Positions 21,210 through 32,600 of a DNA stretch of 64,000 bases are shown piece by piece. Each line of letters begins with the position of its first letter. Positions within the stretch are counted from its first letter, which is position 1. The translations under genes were made by a program, and so were the position numbers. The DNA is from Amoebophrya sp. A120 (lineage: Eukaryota; Sar; Dinophyceae; Syndiniales; Amoebophryaceae): NCBI GenBank assembly GCA_905178155.1, contig CAJINV010000004.1:10134381-10198380 (forward strand), given 5' to 3'. The notes below the pieces were generated by a model. That model had not been told where the DNA came from and made no database searches. It was given only the letters and a program-made list of their open reading frames with translations.

Positions 21210-24200
21210 ATGACGCGTACCGTTCCGGCAACGACCTCCACGGTTATCCTCGGTGCTGCACCTTCTTCGAGGGCTGCTCACCGTGGTGGAGCTGTGACAA
21301 CTCTCGGTTTTTTAGCCGTCTCTATCTCCACTCCTCTTGCAGTGAACGCGCAGCTCTCCGGTACCACGACGTCGTTGCTGCAGCCGATTTTGTTCGACGC
21401 AGACGCGGTCTCGAAGAAAACCGCCACAGCCCCGGATGCGACGCTGTTTCCGGAGACGCCCAACGAGTACGCGCCCGATAAGGACGTGGTGACCTGGAAA
21501 AATAACGGTTCATTTAGTGGCGGAGCACCAGGGGTAGAAGAGCAAAAGTTTGTGAGCACCAACAAGTTCTGGGCAAACTGGCTGCCTGCGGATCTCACAT
21601 ATGCATTGCAAAAGTATCGTACTCGTATAAATGCATATACAAATTTCCTCAGCATGAGAAGTAAAATTTGTAATGCGGACTAACCCGCAGAAAAAGATTT
21701 GCATGATTGCAATACGAGTGCGATGCTTTTGCGCCGGATATCACAACAGAGCCGCCAAAAACAGATCCGCCGACCCCTCCGCAGACGATCTCGAAATGGG
21801 CGAACCGGGACAAAAAGGAGACATTCGGGATTTTCACTGGCACCTTCACGTTCGCCTTTCTCTCCGGCACGCTGGCCGTCGGGGACGACGCCGGGATCGA
21901 GACCATCTACCCGGCGGGGCCCCGACCGGACGGAACCGAGGATTTTTGGCCCTCTTGGGGACACCGAACCCCGTACGGACAACCCCGGCAGGCGCTCGAG
22001 CCGACCTACGACCCCGTGCACGCGCACAACGTCGTAGCGCACTGGGACAGCCTGACCTTCAGCATCGGCGCAGCGGAGGAAGAAAGTAAACCGGATAAGG
22101 AATACAAGATTCTGCGGGAAAACACGCTGGGTTTCGTTGCGTCCTCTGACTTTGGGGCGGCGGGGTCCATCGAGTTTCCCATTTTCCCCGGAGCGGCGTA
22201 CGTCAGCGCGGTGTACAAGGGGAAAAATCTCACGCCGAAGATTTACAACGTCAGCTATCACAGTGAAAAATGCCCCCCACCCCTGAAATTGCAAGAATTT
22301 GTGATGCGAAGTTTCCAAATGAAAGCTTTTTGTCATGCATGAAAGGAGTACGAATCTTTCTGATGCAGATTCTAGTCGTGTTTCGCATCGCTCGCATGAC
22401 AAGCACCGCTCTTGCTGGGCTCTTTTGCAATACAAATTTTTGCTATTCACGATCGGAAATCCGTGATGCTGATACACGCAAGAGGGCGAATGTTTCATTT
22501 GGAAAGATTTGCAATACAAATGCTTTCAAGTTCGGGGGTGGGGGCATTTTTCATTGTAATATCAGCAAAGACAGTAAATGGCAATTGCAAAGTGTGAAAC
22601 CGGTGAAGAAGAACAGGACCGGAGCCGAAGATCTTGATTCCCAGAACATATCAAATGCAAAAATGTCCGGGTCTGGAAGATTCTGAGACTTGTCATGCTA
22701 GTCTGGCATCACTCTGAGCTCTGTGTTGCGTGGCCGCAAAGAGCTCCTCTTGCCTGTCATGCAAAAACGCAACTTCTCATGCGGGGTACGCATCTCAGAA
22801 CCACGGCAAGACTTGTCACGCTGGGCAGCGCATTACAATGCTTTCACTATTCGCTTCCTTGCATCACAAGTTTCCAGAGCCAGACATTTTTGCATTTGAT
22901 AGAACACGAACGAGGACAACGACGCGTTAGCGATTTTCGAGTATCAAATGCAAAAATGTCTGGGTCTGGAAACTTGTGATGCTGGGTGGCGTGTCATGAT
23001 GGGGCTACAAATGCTGGCTCAGCATGACAAGTTTCTGAGCTCCTAGGTGTTGCCTATTCTGCATGACAAACCGCGCTTCTGCATCACAGAAAAACGGAGC
23101 TCTTGGGTAACGTGCATGACAGATTTAAGAGTCACGCCAGACAAGCATGACAAACATGAATTCTTCCAGACCCAGACATTTTTACACTTGATATCGAGTT
23201 TGTTTTCACCAATAACGTCACGTACCGGGCGTACTTGATCACGGTGGACGAGGATACCAATGAGACACGAATCGCTTCCCGGGGGACTTACGAGTTCAAA
23301 ATGCTGGAGGACGGCAGTGGTGCACAGTTAAGCGAGCCATTTGAAGGCTGGGTCAGATTCGCACGGTTGGGCCGGAATACGGGAATTAAAAACAAAAACA
23401 TGATCTGCAAAGAAACCACTTCTAGCGATTTTTCCACGAAGATGATAGACGCTACGCCCAGCAAGGACAACTGTATTGACTATTACGACAGCAGTGCGCC
23501 GGCCTGCTTGGAAAATATGGAAGTTGACGTCTTAGACAGCGAGGACGACGTGGGCAGGGTCACTTACACCTTCTCCGGTCCTGGTATCACCGCAAAAAAG
23601 CCCCCTGCACCTGCTCGACACTTCAGCGCCGAGGTGCGAGGCACCTTGTCCGCGCCTTTTTCCGGAACCTTCTCCGGGACCCTCTCCGGAACGGTAGTTA
23701 GCTCCGATGCTGAACTTCTTCTACCTGGTGAAACATCATCAACCTCCACTTTGCTTACGTCATCCGCCTCGGTTCTCCACTTTGCTTACGCCACGCACAC
23801 GGAGCAGCTCGAGCAGTCGCCGCAGGTTGAACAAGTAGACGAAACCGTTCTGCGCGCCCGAGCCAACACGAAGGGGTGGATGCGTGCGGTGGTTGGAAAC
23901 CAGTGGTCCCTGAGGCCCAAGTTGTACGAACAAGCGAAGAAATTAAGCTTTTTGCCGAACGACGGAAATTTTTTCGCCGACGATACGATCGCGACTGCAG
24001 CCGTGAAAGACGAATTAAAGAAAGACTTGAAGCAGGAGATTGACGCTTTGAGTAGCGCGGAGGATCCGAACAAATGGCGGCAGCAGATCCTGGACCAGAA
24101 TGTGTACTACACCACCGGGAAAAAACTCCAGAAAGTTGCCACACTGTGCCTGATGGCGAGCAAGCTGCTGGCCGACGAGGGCAAAGACTACACCGACAGG

Positions 24201-27200
24201 TGCACGACGATGCTGGAGAACGCGTTTGGTTGCTTGATCAACCCGCAAGTTGCGGAGACGAAGCAGGGAACGGAGCAGGGACAAGACCACCTGTGCCAGA
24301 AGACCTCGGATTTGCAATACTACGACAAATTGGTCTTTGACAGTGCGTGGGGCGGAATTGTGAACCCCCGTAACGTCTTTAAGAACTGCGGCTGGGACTA
24401 CGGCAACCACTGCTACAACGACCACCACTTCCACTGGGGCTATGTCGTTACCAGTGCGGCGATATTGTTGAAGCTGAAGCCGGAGGTGGTGACGGACGGA
24501 AGCAACCAGCTGTGCTCGCCCCTGTTTGATACAAAATGTGCGACCACGTCGACGGGAACATCTTCAACTAGTCCTCAGGTGGGCCAAGTGGACTTGCTGC
24601 ACTGGGTAAACAACTTGATTCGCGACGTGGCGAACCCAACCAAGGGGGCGGTAGACGACGCCTTTCTCCCGCCGTTTCGGACCTTCGACTTTTTCGACCT
24701 GCACGACTGGGCGCACGGCATCATGCCTGTGGCCGACGGAAAGGATCAGGAGTCCACTTCGGAGGCAATCAACTTTTGGTATGGCGCGAAGATGTACAGT
24801 GAAATGCTGCAAGGGCTACAGAGCAAAACCTCCTCTAGTACAACTCCGTCTGTAAATAAGCCGGCCGCCTCTTTAGGAAAACGGTTGACCAAGGTGTTCA
24901 CTACCATTCTGGCGTTGAACACTCAGAGCTTGAAAACGTTTTTCCAATTCGAAAACGCTCCGCTGCCTGCGGGCAAGGATCCGAAAAGCCCGGACTCCGA
25001 TCAATACAAGGGGAAAAGGCAGGACGGGTACGAAATCCTCCCCCAGGAACTGAATTTGAACCGCGTGCCCGGGATCTTTTTCCAAAACCTGGTGAACTAC
25101 CAGACCTACTTCGGGTTGAAAAAGGAGTTCGTGCACGGCATCCAGATGCTTCCGCTCACCCCCGCGCTGCAACTCCTCCGCGGGGCAGGGTTTGTCAAGG
25201 ACGAGCACGACAACGTGCTGTCGATTAAGGATCCGGTGAACTGCAACTACTGGCCGCCTCAACCGTGCACCCAGGAACGCGACGGGGATGATTACAACGG
25301 GGTTACCATCTACGCCAATGCGGAGAAGCGGGGCACCAAGGCGTGGTGGGGCATTTTGCTGACGGGAAACAAGGCAATGGTCCCCGCCTACCGGACCGAC
25401 GCGTGGAACGCCATTGGCACGTATGCATTGCAAATATGTCTGGGTCTGGAAGGTTGCAACTTGCAATGCTAATTCTGGACCATGCGAAAATCTGTGTTGC
25501 ATGACTACCAAAAGCTGTCCACTTTCGACCAAGTTGGCAGGAAGTTTCTCATGCAGGATAGGCATGATAGGGATCTCACAGAATCTGTCATGCTAGGCGC
25601 TGCATTCCAGACGACATGGATCATGGAAAATCTGCATGACAAGTCTCGGAATCTTCCAGACCCAGACATATTTGCATTTGACAGCACGCTGGACCGCACC
25701 AAAGATATCGACAACGGGCTGACGAAGGTGTGGATGCAGTACTGGACGCTCTTGATGCCACATTCGGGGTATGCATGGCAAAGTTTTGTCTGGCTCTGGG
25801 CCTGGAAGGATTTGCGACCTTGCAATGCTACATCTAGCTCTGGCTGATACATTCACAAAATTTGTCTCGGTTTTGTCACCCAATCCCAAAGGAAAAGAGT
25901 GGATCATAATATCCCATGCAGAAAAGTAGGCGTGGAAGTGCGTTCGCAGAAGCTGTGATGCTTTCTGCAGAGCTCTTGGACCATGATTGAAAAATAAGAT
26001 GATGTATGAACACCTTCAGAAACTACAGGCTTTCCTGCCCAGACATTGTTTGCAGTGGATATTTTTGGAAACGCCCCGCCAGCGCCGACTCCCGTGGTCC
26101 CTCCAGAGCCAATTGGACGAACTTCTTGGACGCCGGCTCTCAACTGCCCAGGCAGTGACAGAAGCAAGTTCCTCGATTGCTTCACCCCTTTCACTGCCTC
26201 AGACCCGACGCATGGCGCGGTGGACTACCAGGCGGGCTGGACCCAAAAAGATGAACTTATCCAGCAGCTTGCAGCGGAGCCGGGAGCTGTGTGGCAGCAA
26301 AAGCGCTTGGAGATTTCCTTCGGGGTGGGAAAAGCGGGTAACCGGCCGTCCATCCGCATGAACACAGCCCAAGACAAGGCGTTTGGGCCGGGGAGTTTGT
26401 TTGTCGTCGATGTCGAGAAGGTTCCGGTCGGGCCCGGTACCTGGCCGGCGTACTGGACGACGGCGGCGAATCCAAACCCGCAGTGGCTATGCATTGCAAA
26501 TATCGATCTGGGTCTGGAAAGTTGCCATGCTAATGTCCGAATGATACGCGGCAAACTGTGTTGCGGAGCTGCGCATGACAAGTTTCTGAGCGGCTATGTC
26601 TAGCGCTACGCGCATGACAAATGGCCTCTGTGCATGACAAACAAGTGGCGTCGTAGCGCAACGAGCATCACAGACTTTTCTGCATTACCGGCCAAGCATG
26701 ACAAACTTGTATTCTACTTCCAGACCCAGACATTTTTGCATTTGATAGTGGCCTCACGGTGGCGAGATCGACATGATGGAACACATCCAAGGCCCTGACG
26801 TCTTTAACAACATGCTCTCCACCCTGCACACGATACCAGGCTGCAAGATGAGCCAGGTTCCGGGCATCACTAGCGGCGGCGATTGCGGCATTGCAGGGAA
26901 TGCAGGCTGCGGTGTGGCGCCGGTCTCGGTTCCCAATGGGAAGCGGCTGAACGACGCGAAAGGCGGCATTCACGTCATGGCGTGGACCCCTCGGGGCGAC
27001 GACGATATGGTGTTCTCAAACGTTACATTCTCAACTGTTACATGAACTTGTAATGCAAGAATGGCAAAAGTGCAAGGGTGAAGATTGCGCCTTTTGCATT
27101 AGTACAGGTTCGGCACAGATTTGGATGCTGTTTAGCCCTTTGGAAATTTGTCATGCGAAGCAGCTTGATGATAGTGATACTGATGAGAGTTTTGCATGAC

Positions 27201-27772
27201 AAGTTCATGTTGTAACAGTTGAGAATGTAACGTTTGAGAACCCCATAGACGAGGCCATCAAAATGTGGTGGATCAGTCGGGAGAAGGCCGACGAGATTTT
27301 GCAGCAGGGAGGCGATCACATCTTCGATGACCCTAGGTTTTGGGATCAGTACACGCAGGACGAGTCCACTGCCGGGCCCTACGTCACCTTCCCCATCGGG
27401 CCGAATTCAACCTGCCCCGCGGAGAAGTATTTTTCGGCCCAGCAATTCATCATCGACACGACATTTTGCGGAGATTGGGCCGGCGCCACTTTCCCCGGTG
27501 GGAGTCAAAAGTGTGTTGAAACAGTACAAGACGAAAAATATGGAACAGACTGGGGCGTAGGAGACAAACAAGATCTTAGTCGCAGCTTCGTCTTCCGCTC
27601 CATCAAAATTTTTACAGCAAGCCCAACGAGAACGACCAACGCGGTGGCCGAGGCACTACTGTCGTCCCCTACAAGAATGTCGCACGATGTTGCTGAGCAG
27701 ACAAAAAGCAGCTTGTACACAGATAAAGTGCCGCGAGTGCTACGCAATCTGGGTCTACTTTCAGGGAAGTAG
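21210..27772 (+). CDS. Secreted beta-1,3-glucanase with fused GH81 and GH16 domains
   Basis: Inferred exons 21210-21599, 21746-22255, 22567-22648, 22907-22941, 23199-25421, 25689-25769, 26067-26487, 26753-27005, 27253-27772 give 1,504 residues. A hydrophobic stretch ending PLAVNA (about residues 30-50) looks like a signal peptide. GH81 hallmarks: TNKFWANWL near the N-terminus, YNDHHFHWGYVV, and the catalytic-region motif DGKDQESTSEAINFWYG. After a Pro-rich linker (PPAPTPVVPPEP) a GH16 domain follows: GTWPAYWTTA, WPHGGEIDMMEHI (the two catalytic acids of ExDxxE), STLHTIPGC, FIIDTTFCGDWAG. Both families cut beta-1,3-glucans, so the protein should degrade laminarin- or callose-like polymers outside the cell. 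The GH16 catalytic motif is created only after removal of introner 26488-26747. Confidence 0.85.
21600..21740 (+). mobile_element. Introner, family B
   Basis: Starts TATGCATTGCAAAAGTATCG and ends CGATGCTTTTGCGCCGGATA. Exact duplication TCACA at 21595-21599 and 21741-21745. Excision joins WLPADLT to TEPPKTDPP in frame. Confidence 0.92.
22256..22561 (+). mobile_element. Introner, family E
   Basis: Starts TATCACAGTGAAAAATGCCC and ends GGGCATTTTTCATTGTAATA. Exact duplication TCAGC at 22251-22255 and 22562-22566. Frame kept. Confidence 0.9.
22649..22901 (+). mobile_element. Introner, family A
   Basis: Starts TATCAAATGCAAAAATGTC and ends GACATTTTTGCATTTGATA (perfect over 19 bp). Exact duplication GAACA at 22644-22648 and 22902-22906. 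Frame kept. Confidence 0.93.
22942..23193 (+). mobile_element. Introner, family A (reverse orientation of 31605)
   Basis: Starts TATCAAATGCAAAAATGTC and ends GACATTTTTACACTTGATA. Exact duplication TCGAG at 22937-22941 and 23194-23198. A 35-nt exon separates it from the preceding introner. Confidence 0.93.
25422..25683 (+). mobile_element. Introner, family A
   Basis: Starts TATGCATTGCAAATATGTC and ends GACATATTTGCATTTGACA. Exact duplication GCACG at 25417-25421 and 25684-25688. The interior is closely similar to 6954-7228 in the same orientation. Confidence 0.92.
25770..26061 (+). mobile_element. Introner, family A, diverged
   Basis: Starts TATGCATGGCAAAGTTTTG and ends GACATTGTTTGCAGTGGATA. 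No clear duplication remains (CGGGG versus TTTTT). Excision at the usual spacing keeps frame (MPHSG then GNAPPAPTP) at the GH81-GH16 linker. Confidence 0.75.
26488..26747 (+). mobile_element. Introner, family A, inside the GH16 catalytic region
   Basis: Starts TATGCATTGCAAATATCG and ends GACATTTTTGCATTTGATA. Exact duplication GTGGC at 26483-26487 and 26748-26752. Excision creates NPQWPHGGEIDMMEHI, the GH16 active-site sequence, which is strong independent evidence for exact removal. Confidence 0.95.
27006..27247 (+). mobile_element. Introner, family C (intact reference copy)
   Basis: Starts TATGGTGTTCTCAAACG and ends CGTTTGAGAACCCCATA; the inverted repeat extends about 50 bp to TTGTAATGC / GCATGACAA. 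Exact duplication GACGA at 27001-27005 and 27248-27252. Frame kept. Confidence 0.94.
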
Positions 27773-29675
27773 TGATTAAGAGCAGGAGCGCACGACCTTG
27801 CTGCATGTTTAGTGTACACCCAGGGCGCTAGTACTCCTGTTCCGAAGCCGAAAAGCCCAAGGCCCTCGCTCCAGGAGTAGTGACGGGGCCGAGCCGCGTT
27901 GAATGTTATGATTTTGGTGTTTTGAGTGGGTATTTCCACTGATATTAAGGAATTCGAATTTCTTTATTGCGAAGTATATGTATTTCTGAACAAAAAAACG
28001 GTGGATAGCAACAGGCTTGTATGATGAAAAAGAAGAAGTGGTGACTCGTGATATATTCGGATTCGGAAGCCATAGTACTATACCAGTTTTTGAACAAGAA
28101 AAAAGATGATAGATAGGTAAGGAGAAGGAGCCGATGCCGAGTAGTACGAACTACATTGCATTAAAAAAAAAACTGGAAAAGCAACTATATGTTGATTTCT
28201 GCACCGGGACCGGCTGTTGATGTTGTATAATTCCTTTTCCAGTGACTGGGAGCTGGAGCGATGATTGCCAAATGAAAAATATGGAAATAACGGCAAGTTT
28301 TTTTCTTGATCTTGTCAGTAGTATAGTTAGGTTTTTGAAGATAAAAAGGATCAGCGTAGAATTTTATCCGGTCTGTTTCGAAGGGGGTGGACAACACGAG
28401 CATGAAAATATTTGTAAGATCATATGGAAAAACGAGAACCGCGGCACAGATGCTAGTTTTAGGGAAGCCGCAACCGCAAAACCAATAGAAGTGATTCTTG
28501 GTTGACCCGCCACGTTCCGGTTGTCTGATTTCTGTGAGTACTCCGCAGACAATCAGAATGAATCTCAAACTGCGTACAGAAACTAGAACTTCTACATACG
28601 ACAACGACGTCAGATATGATATATAAACTGACCGACTGCGATGTTAGTGACCTAAGGCTAAACATGGGCAGTCTGTCTCCATTGCAATTGCAAATGATGA
28701 CGGCAGCTAGTAGCTTTCTACTTTGTCAGATGATGTTTCGTTTTCTAGTTCTCTGTATGTGGAATTTTATCCCCAGCAACGCTGGATCGGTTGTCGCTCA
28801 ACACAGCAGGGTGTTTCTCGTTTAGAAGCGCCAGAACTTTTCGGTCACATAATTAGTTTTTCCTGCGCAGTAACTACGTACGATGAGTCGTGCTGTTGCA
28901 CAGAGCCGAACCAAGAATGTTGCGAACTCGGTCACTAAAAGTATGAAAAGTTGTCGTATTTTTACCTGCGCCCTCGGACTCGGTTGCAGCATGCATGAGC
29001 TTTCGGTTTCTACTTCACGTTTTCATCGTCTTGTCATTGTGATGTACAATTATCTGCAGGATGTTCGGAGTCGGTTGATCTCAATAGGATATGAACACGA
29101 AGTAAGTTCTCAGTATGTCAGCGTCAGGGCCTCTTGCTCTTGCATGTACGAACCTGTCTCTTTTCGTTCTACATGTAGTTTTTCAAATATAATCATGTTA
29201 CCAGGCACCCCACGAGGATTTGAACCCACCATATATTTATATTTCATCTTCAGTTGTTTCGCAAACGCATTCACATTCTCGTATTTTCACCTAGCAGCAT
29301 TAATCTGCAATTAATATGGAGCAGATCCAGGTGGAAGTAGGTGTGCAACTTTATTGTCCTGTTTGAATTTCGTGCGTAGAGGTAGATCTAAGTACAAATA
29401 GCGGACCGGAGCCTATGTTTCGGCTATTATGGACGATGCGATGCAGTTTTTCTGAAGTTTTTGGCAGAGGTGAAAATGCCGGCGCGAGCGCGACGGCCTC
29501 CATACATTATCTGGAGCAAGAAAACCTGCAAGAGCTAACATGAAGAATTTTTACTCTAACTAGGAATCATAGTTGATCTGGTGCGCTGCCGGTACAACAG
29601 AATACAACGAACCGCGGGTGGTGTGAGGACAACGTCACCAAGACAATCGATAGAAGCAGAACGAGTACTACCACT
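27773..29675. other. Intergenic, glucanase gene to CRAL-TRIO gene
   Basis: 1.9 kb with no supported gene. A tRNA-B-box-like string occurs near 29211-29232 but cannot be folded into a tRNA. Confidence 0.5.
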
Positions 29676-32600
29676 ATGCTGCGGCAGGACGAGTTGGTCA
29701 TCAAGTCCAGCCCGGACCTGCTTCCCACCGAGGAGGAGGTCCAGGATTTTGTCCGCCACTGCCACAAAAAGGACCTGAACCTTCTTGCCGCGTCCGTCGG
29801 TTGGGCACCGGAGCAAGCTTCGTTGTACGATGGGGAGGATCCGTTGACCCACCCCTATTACCCTGTCATGTACAACACGGCTACCCGGATATTGTGGCAA
29901 GTGAAGCAGGACAATCCGAGCCTGATTCCGAAGAATTACCAGCTGACATCGTCCGTGGTAAGTAGTACAGGAGCTTCTTCACCGAACAATAGCAGCGCGA
30001 GAAATTACACGGTCACCGGGAATGTTAAAAATAACTACCACCAACAGCGGGGGCTGTATGACGAGAATGCACAACTACTCTCCCGCCTCCCCCCTATCTG
30101 TATATGCAAAGCGCCGAGCCAACATCAATGTCAATCACAATCTTGTAGTTCTTGATCTTGCCTTAGTTGAGTTGAAGCACTCTTCTAGTGACATCAAATT
30201 TTAGGACCTCTTCAAGCAGTAAGTACTACAATCGAATCCGCGTACAGATTTGTCATGATCATGTGGATGCCCCTTTATTTCTGCTGTTGCTTGTGATGTT
30301 GCTGCTCATGCGTAGTTTTAAATGAAAGGCGAAGGAGAGTTCGTTGTGCACACTGATAGGCTGACGGTGGACAGCAGTGCGAAGGAGGTTGTCGTCAAGA
30401 ACTTCAAGTCCACAACCAGAAAAGCTGTCGATAATGCGAACAACACTGCAGCGGGTTCTGTGGGTGTGAATGCAAAAAAGGATGGTACAAGGACATCCAC
30501 TTCTAGCCTCGGGACGAACAAGCGCGGCGCAATCACCAGTGGAGGTGGTGCTGCAGATACGACTCCATCACTAGGAACAACTACGACGAGGACGTCACGA
30601 ACTAGTACGAAAAATACTTCTGCGAATGGAAATGAAAATAACGCTGGCCGCACTCTTTCTTCTACTTCCCCCGCCAGCACGAGCGCTCTACCATCCTCCC
30701 GAGCATCTTCGTCCTCGTCTGGCGCTGGCAACGATTCGGCAACTACCTCCTCCAGACGCACAAATTATACTTCGACGACGCAGCAGTCCACCACCGCCAG
30801 CAGCGGTGGCGGCTCCGCGTCCGGGGGAGGCGGGCTGTCGAGGTTTTTCCCGTTTCCGCGGCGGAGTAATGCAGGAGCTTCTACACACTCACACAAGGAC
30901 CAAAATAGTATTAAAACAGCAGCGAATAAAGTTGATGTGGCCGGAGTAGAACAGAAGCAGAGTAGGACTACTAGCACTACAACAAACGGAACCTCTAAGA
31001 ACTTCGAGGGAGCAGCAGCTGCGAATGGCACAACACTAACACAGTCACAGGCATATAATACTAGAGGACCCACCTTTTCGTCACAGGAGCTAGGTACACA
31101 CCAACAGTCTGCCGATGCGAATATCATAATTTCACCGGCACCGGCTAACGCTGGTACAAACCTCGATAATTCGGCGCAGCCAACAATCGACCAAGACGAA
31201 GTCATTTTCTACACCGAAGATCCTATAAACACCAAAAAACGGCAGCAACTGATCGAGAAAGCCGAGGAGTGGTTGCGGAAAGCGCTCCATTACCGGGAAG
31301 ACTACCGGCTCACGCATATCCAGAAGGAAGACGTCCCCACGACCTTCCGCCCATAGTTCTTGTCATGCAAATCTGCATCCTGAAAAAGAAAAACAAAAGA
31401 AAATGCTTCTCATGTGGAGCCCCAGGGGAGGCATGACAAGCTGCTGATGCTGAATCTGTGATCATGCTACTGCACTTCTACCTAAACACGACTACGCTAC
31501 GATCTCAAATTTGTCAACGCACCAGCCACAAGCTGTTGACTTGTCTATAGCAGATTTCATATCATGTTGGGGTGGGGACGACGTTTTTGCTCAGGATGAC
31601 GCAGTATCAAGTGCAAAAATGTCTGGGTCTGGAAGAATTCACGTTTGTCATGCGTGTCTGGCATGACCCTTAAATCTGTCATGCACGTTTAATACACAAG
31701 AGCTCCGTTTTTCTGCGATGCAGAAGCGCAGTTTGTCATGCAGAATACGCAACACCTAGGAGCTCAGAAACTTGTCATGCTGAGCCAGCATTTGTAGCCT
31801 CATCATGAGACGCCACCCAGCATCACAAGACATTTTTACTTTTGATACGCAGAATCTCTTTTCGCAGACCGCCGGCACCGAATACGTCCAGGTTTTTCGC
31901 ACGTTTTTTCCGATCGCCTTCACTGGCCGCGCGAAGAAGGGCCACGCGGTGTTCTATGTGCGGTGCGGGTTCGCGGATTTTGGCGCGTTGCAGAAGCTGG
32001 ATCAGGAAATCGTGATCCGCTCGTGGTTATGCAGACTGCAAATATCGATCTGGGTCTGGAAAAATGCAAGTTTGTCATGCAGCTTGTCTCACATGTTGAC
32101 TGTCTTGAATCTGTAAAAATAAATGGTGCGCGAGTAGCAGTCATGGAGCCTCTTCCCTGTCATGAAGAAATGCAGTTTGAATTGCGGAAAGCAAAACACA
32201 AAGGAGCGGAGAATCTTGTCATGCGTGGCCAGGTATTGCAGCGCGCCGGCGCCCACCATTCACGAACTTTCAGCATCACAAGTGTCATCCGGAGAACCCA
32301 GATGACATATTTGCATTTGATACTAGCTCCGTATTTACGAGTACTCCGCAAGCGTACAGTTGCGGAAGATCGGGGAGGAGCGGAACGCGGCGTCAGACAG
32401 GACGTTGATCGTGGTAGATCTCACGAATATGAAGTCCTATCTTTCCCACGCGAACTATCTGCGGAAATTCCTCGCCTCGGTTGAGGCGGTGATGAAGTTC
32501 TGCTACCCGGAGACCGTCGAGTATGCAAGAAAAAAACTACCGTGCTAGAAGTGTTGTAAAGAAGTCTGTAATGCAGTAGACCATGCAACATAGTTGTACA

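Noticed and set aside
26225-26603. Separate gene calls from frames that read into introners (for example after 26487)
   Set aside because: The extra residues come from introner sequence; exact excision instead rebuilds the GH16 active site.
29204-29236. tRNA-like B-box string on the - strand (GGTTCAAATCC)
   Set aside because: No matching acceptor stem, D arm or anticodon arm could be placed upstream at tRNA spacing; likely chance or a short remnant.
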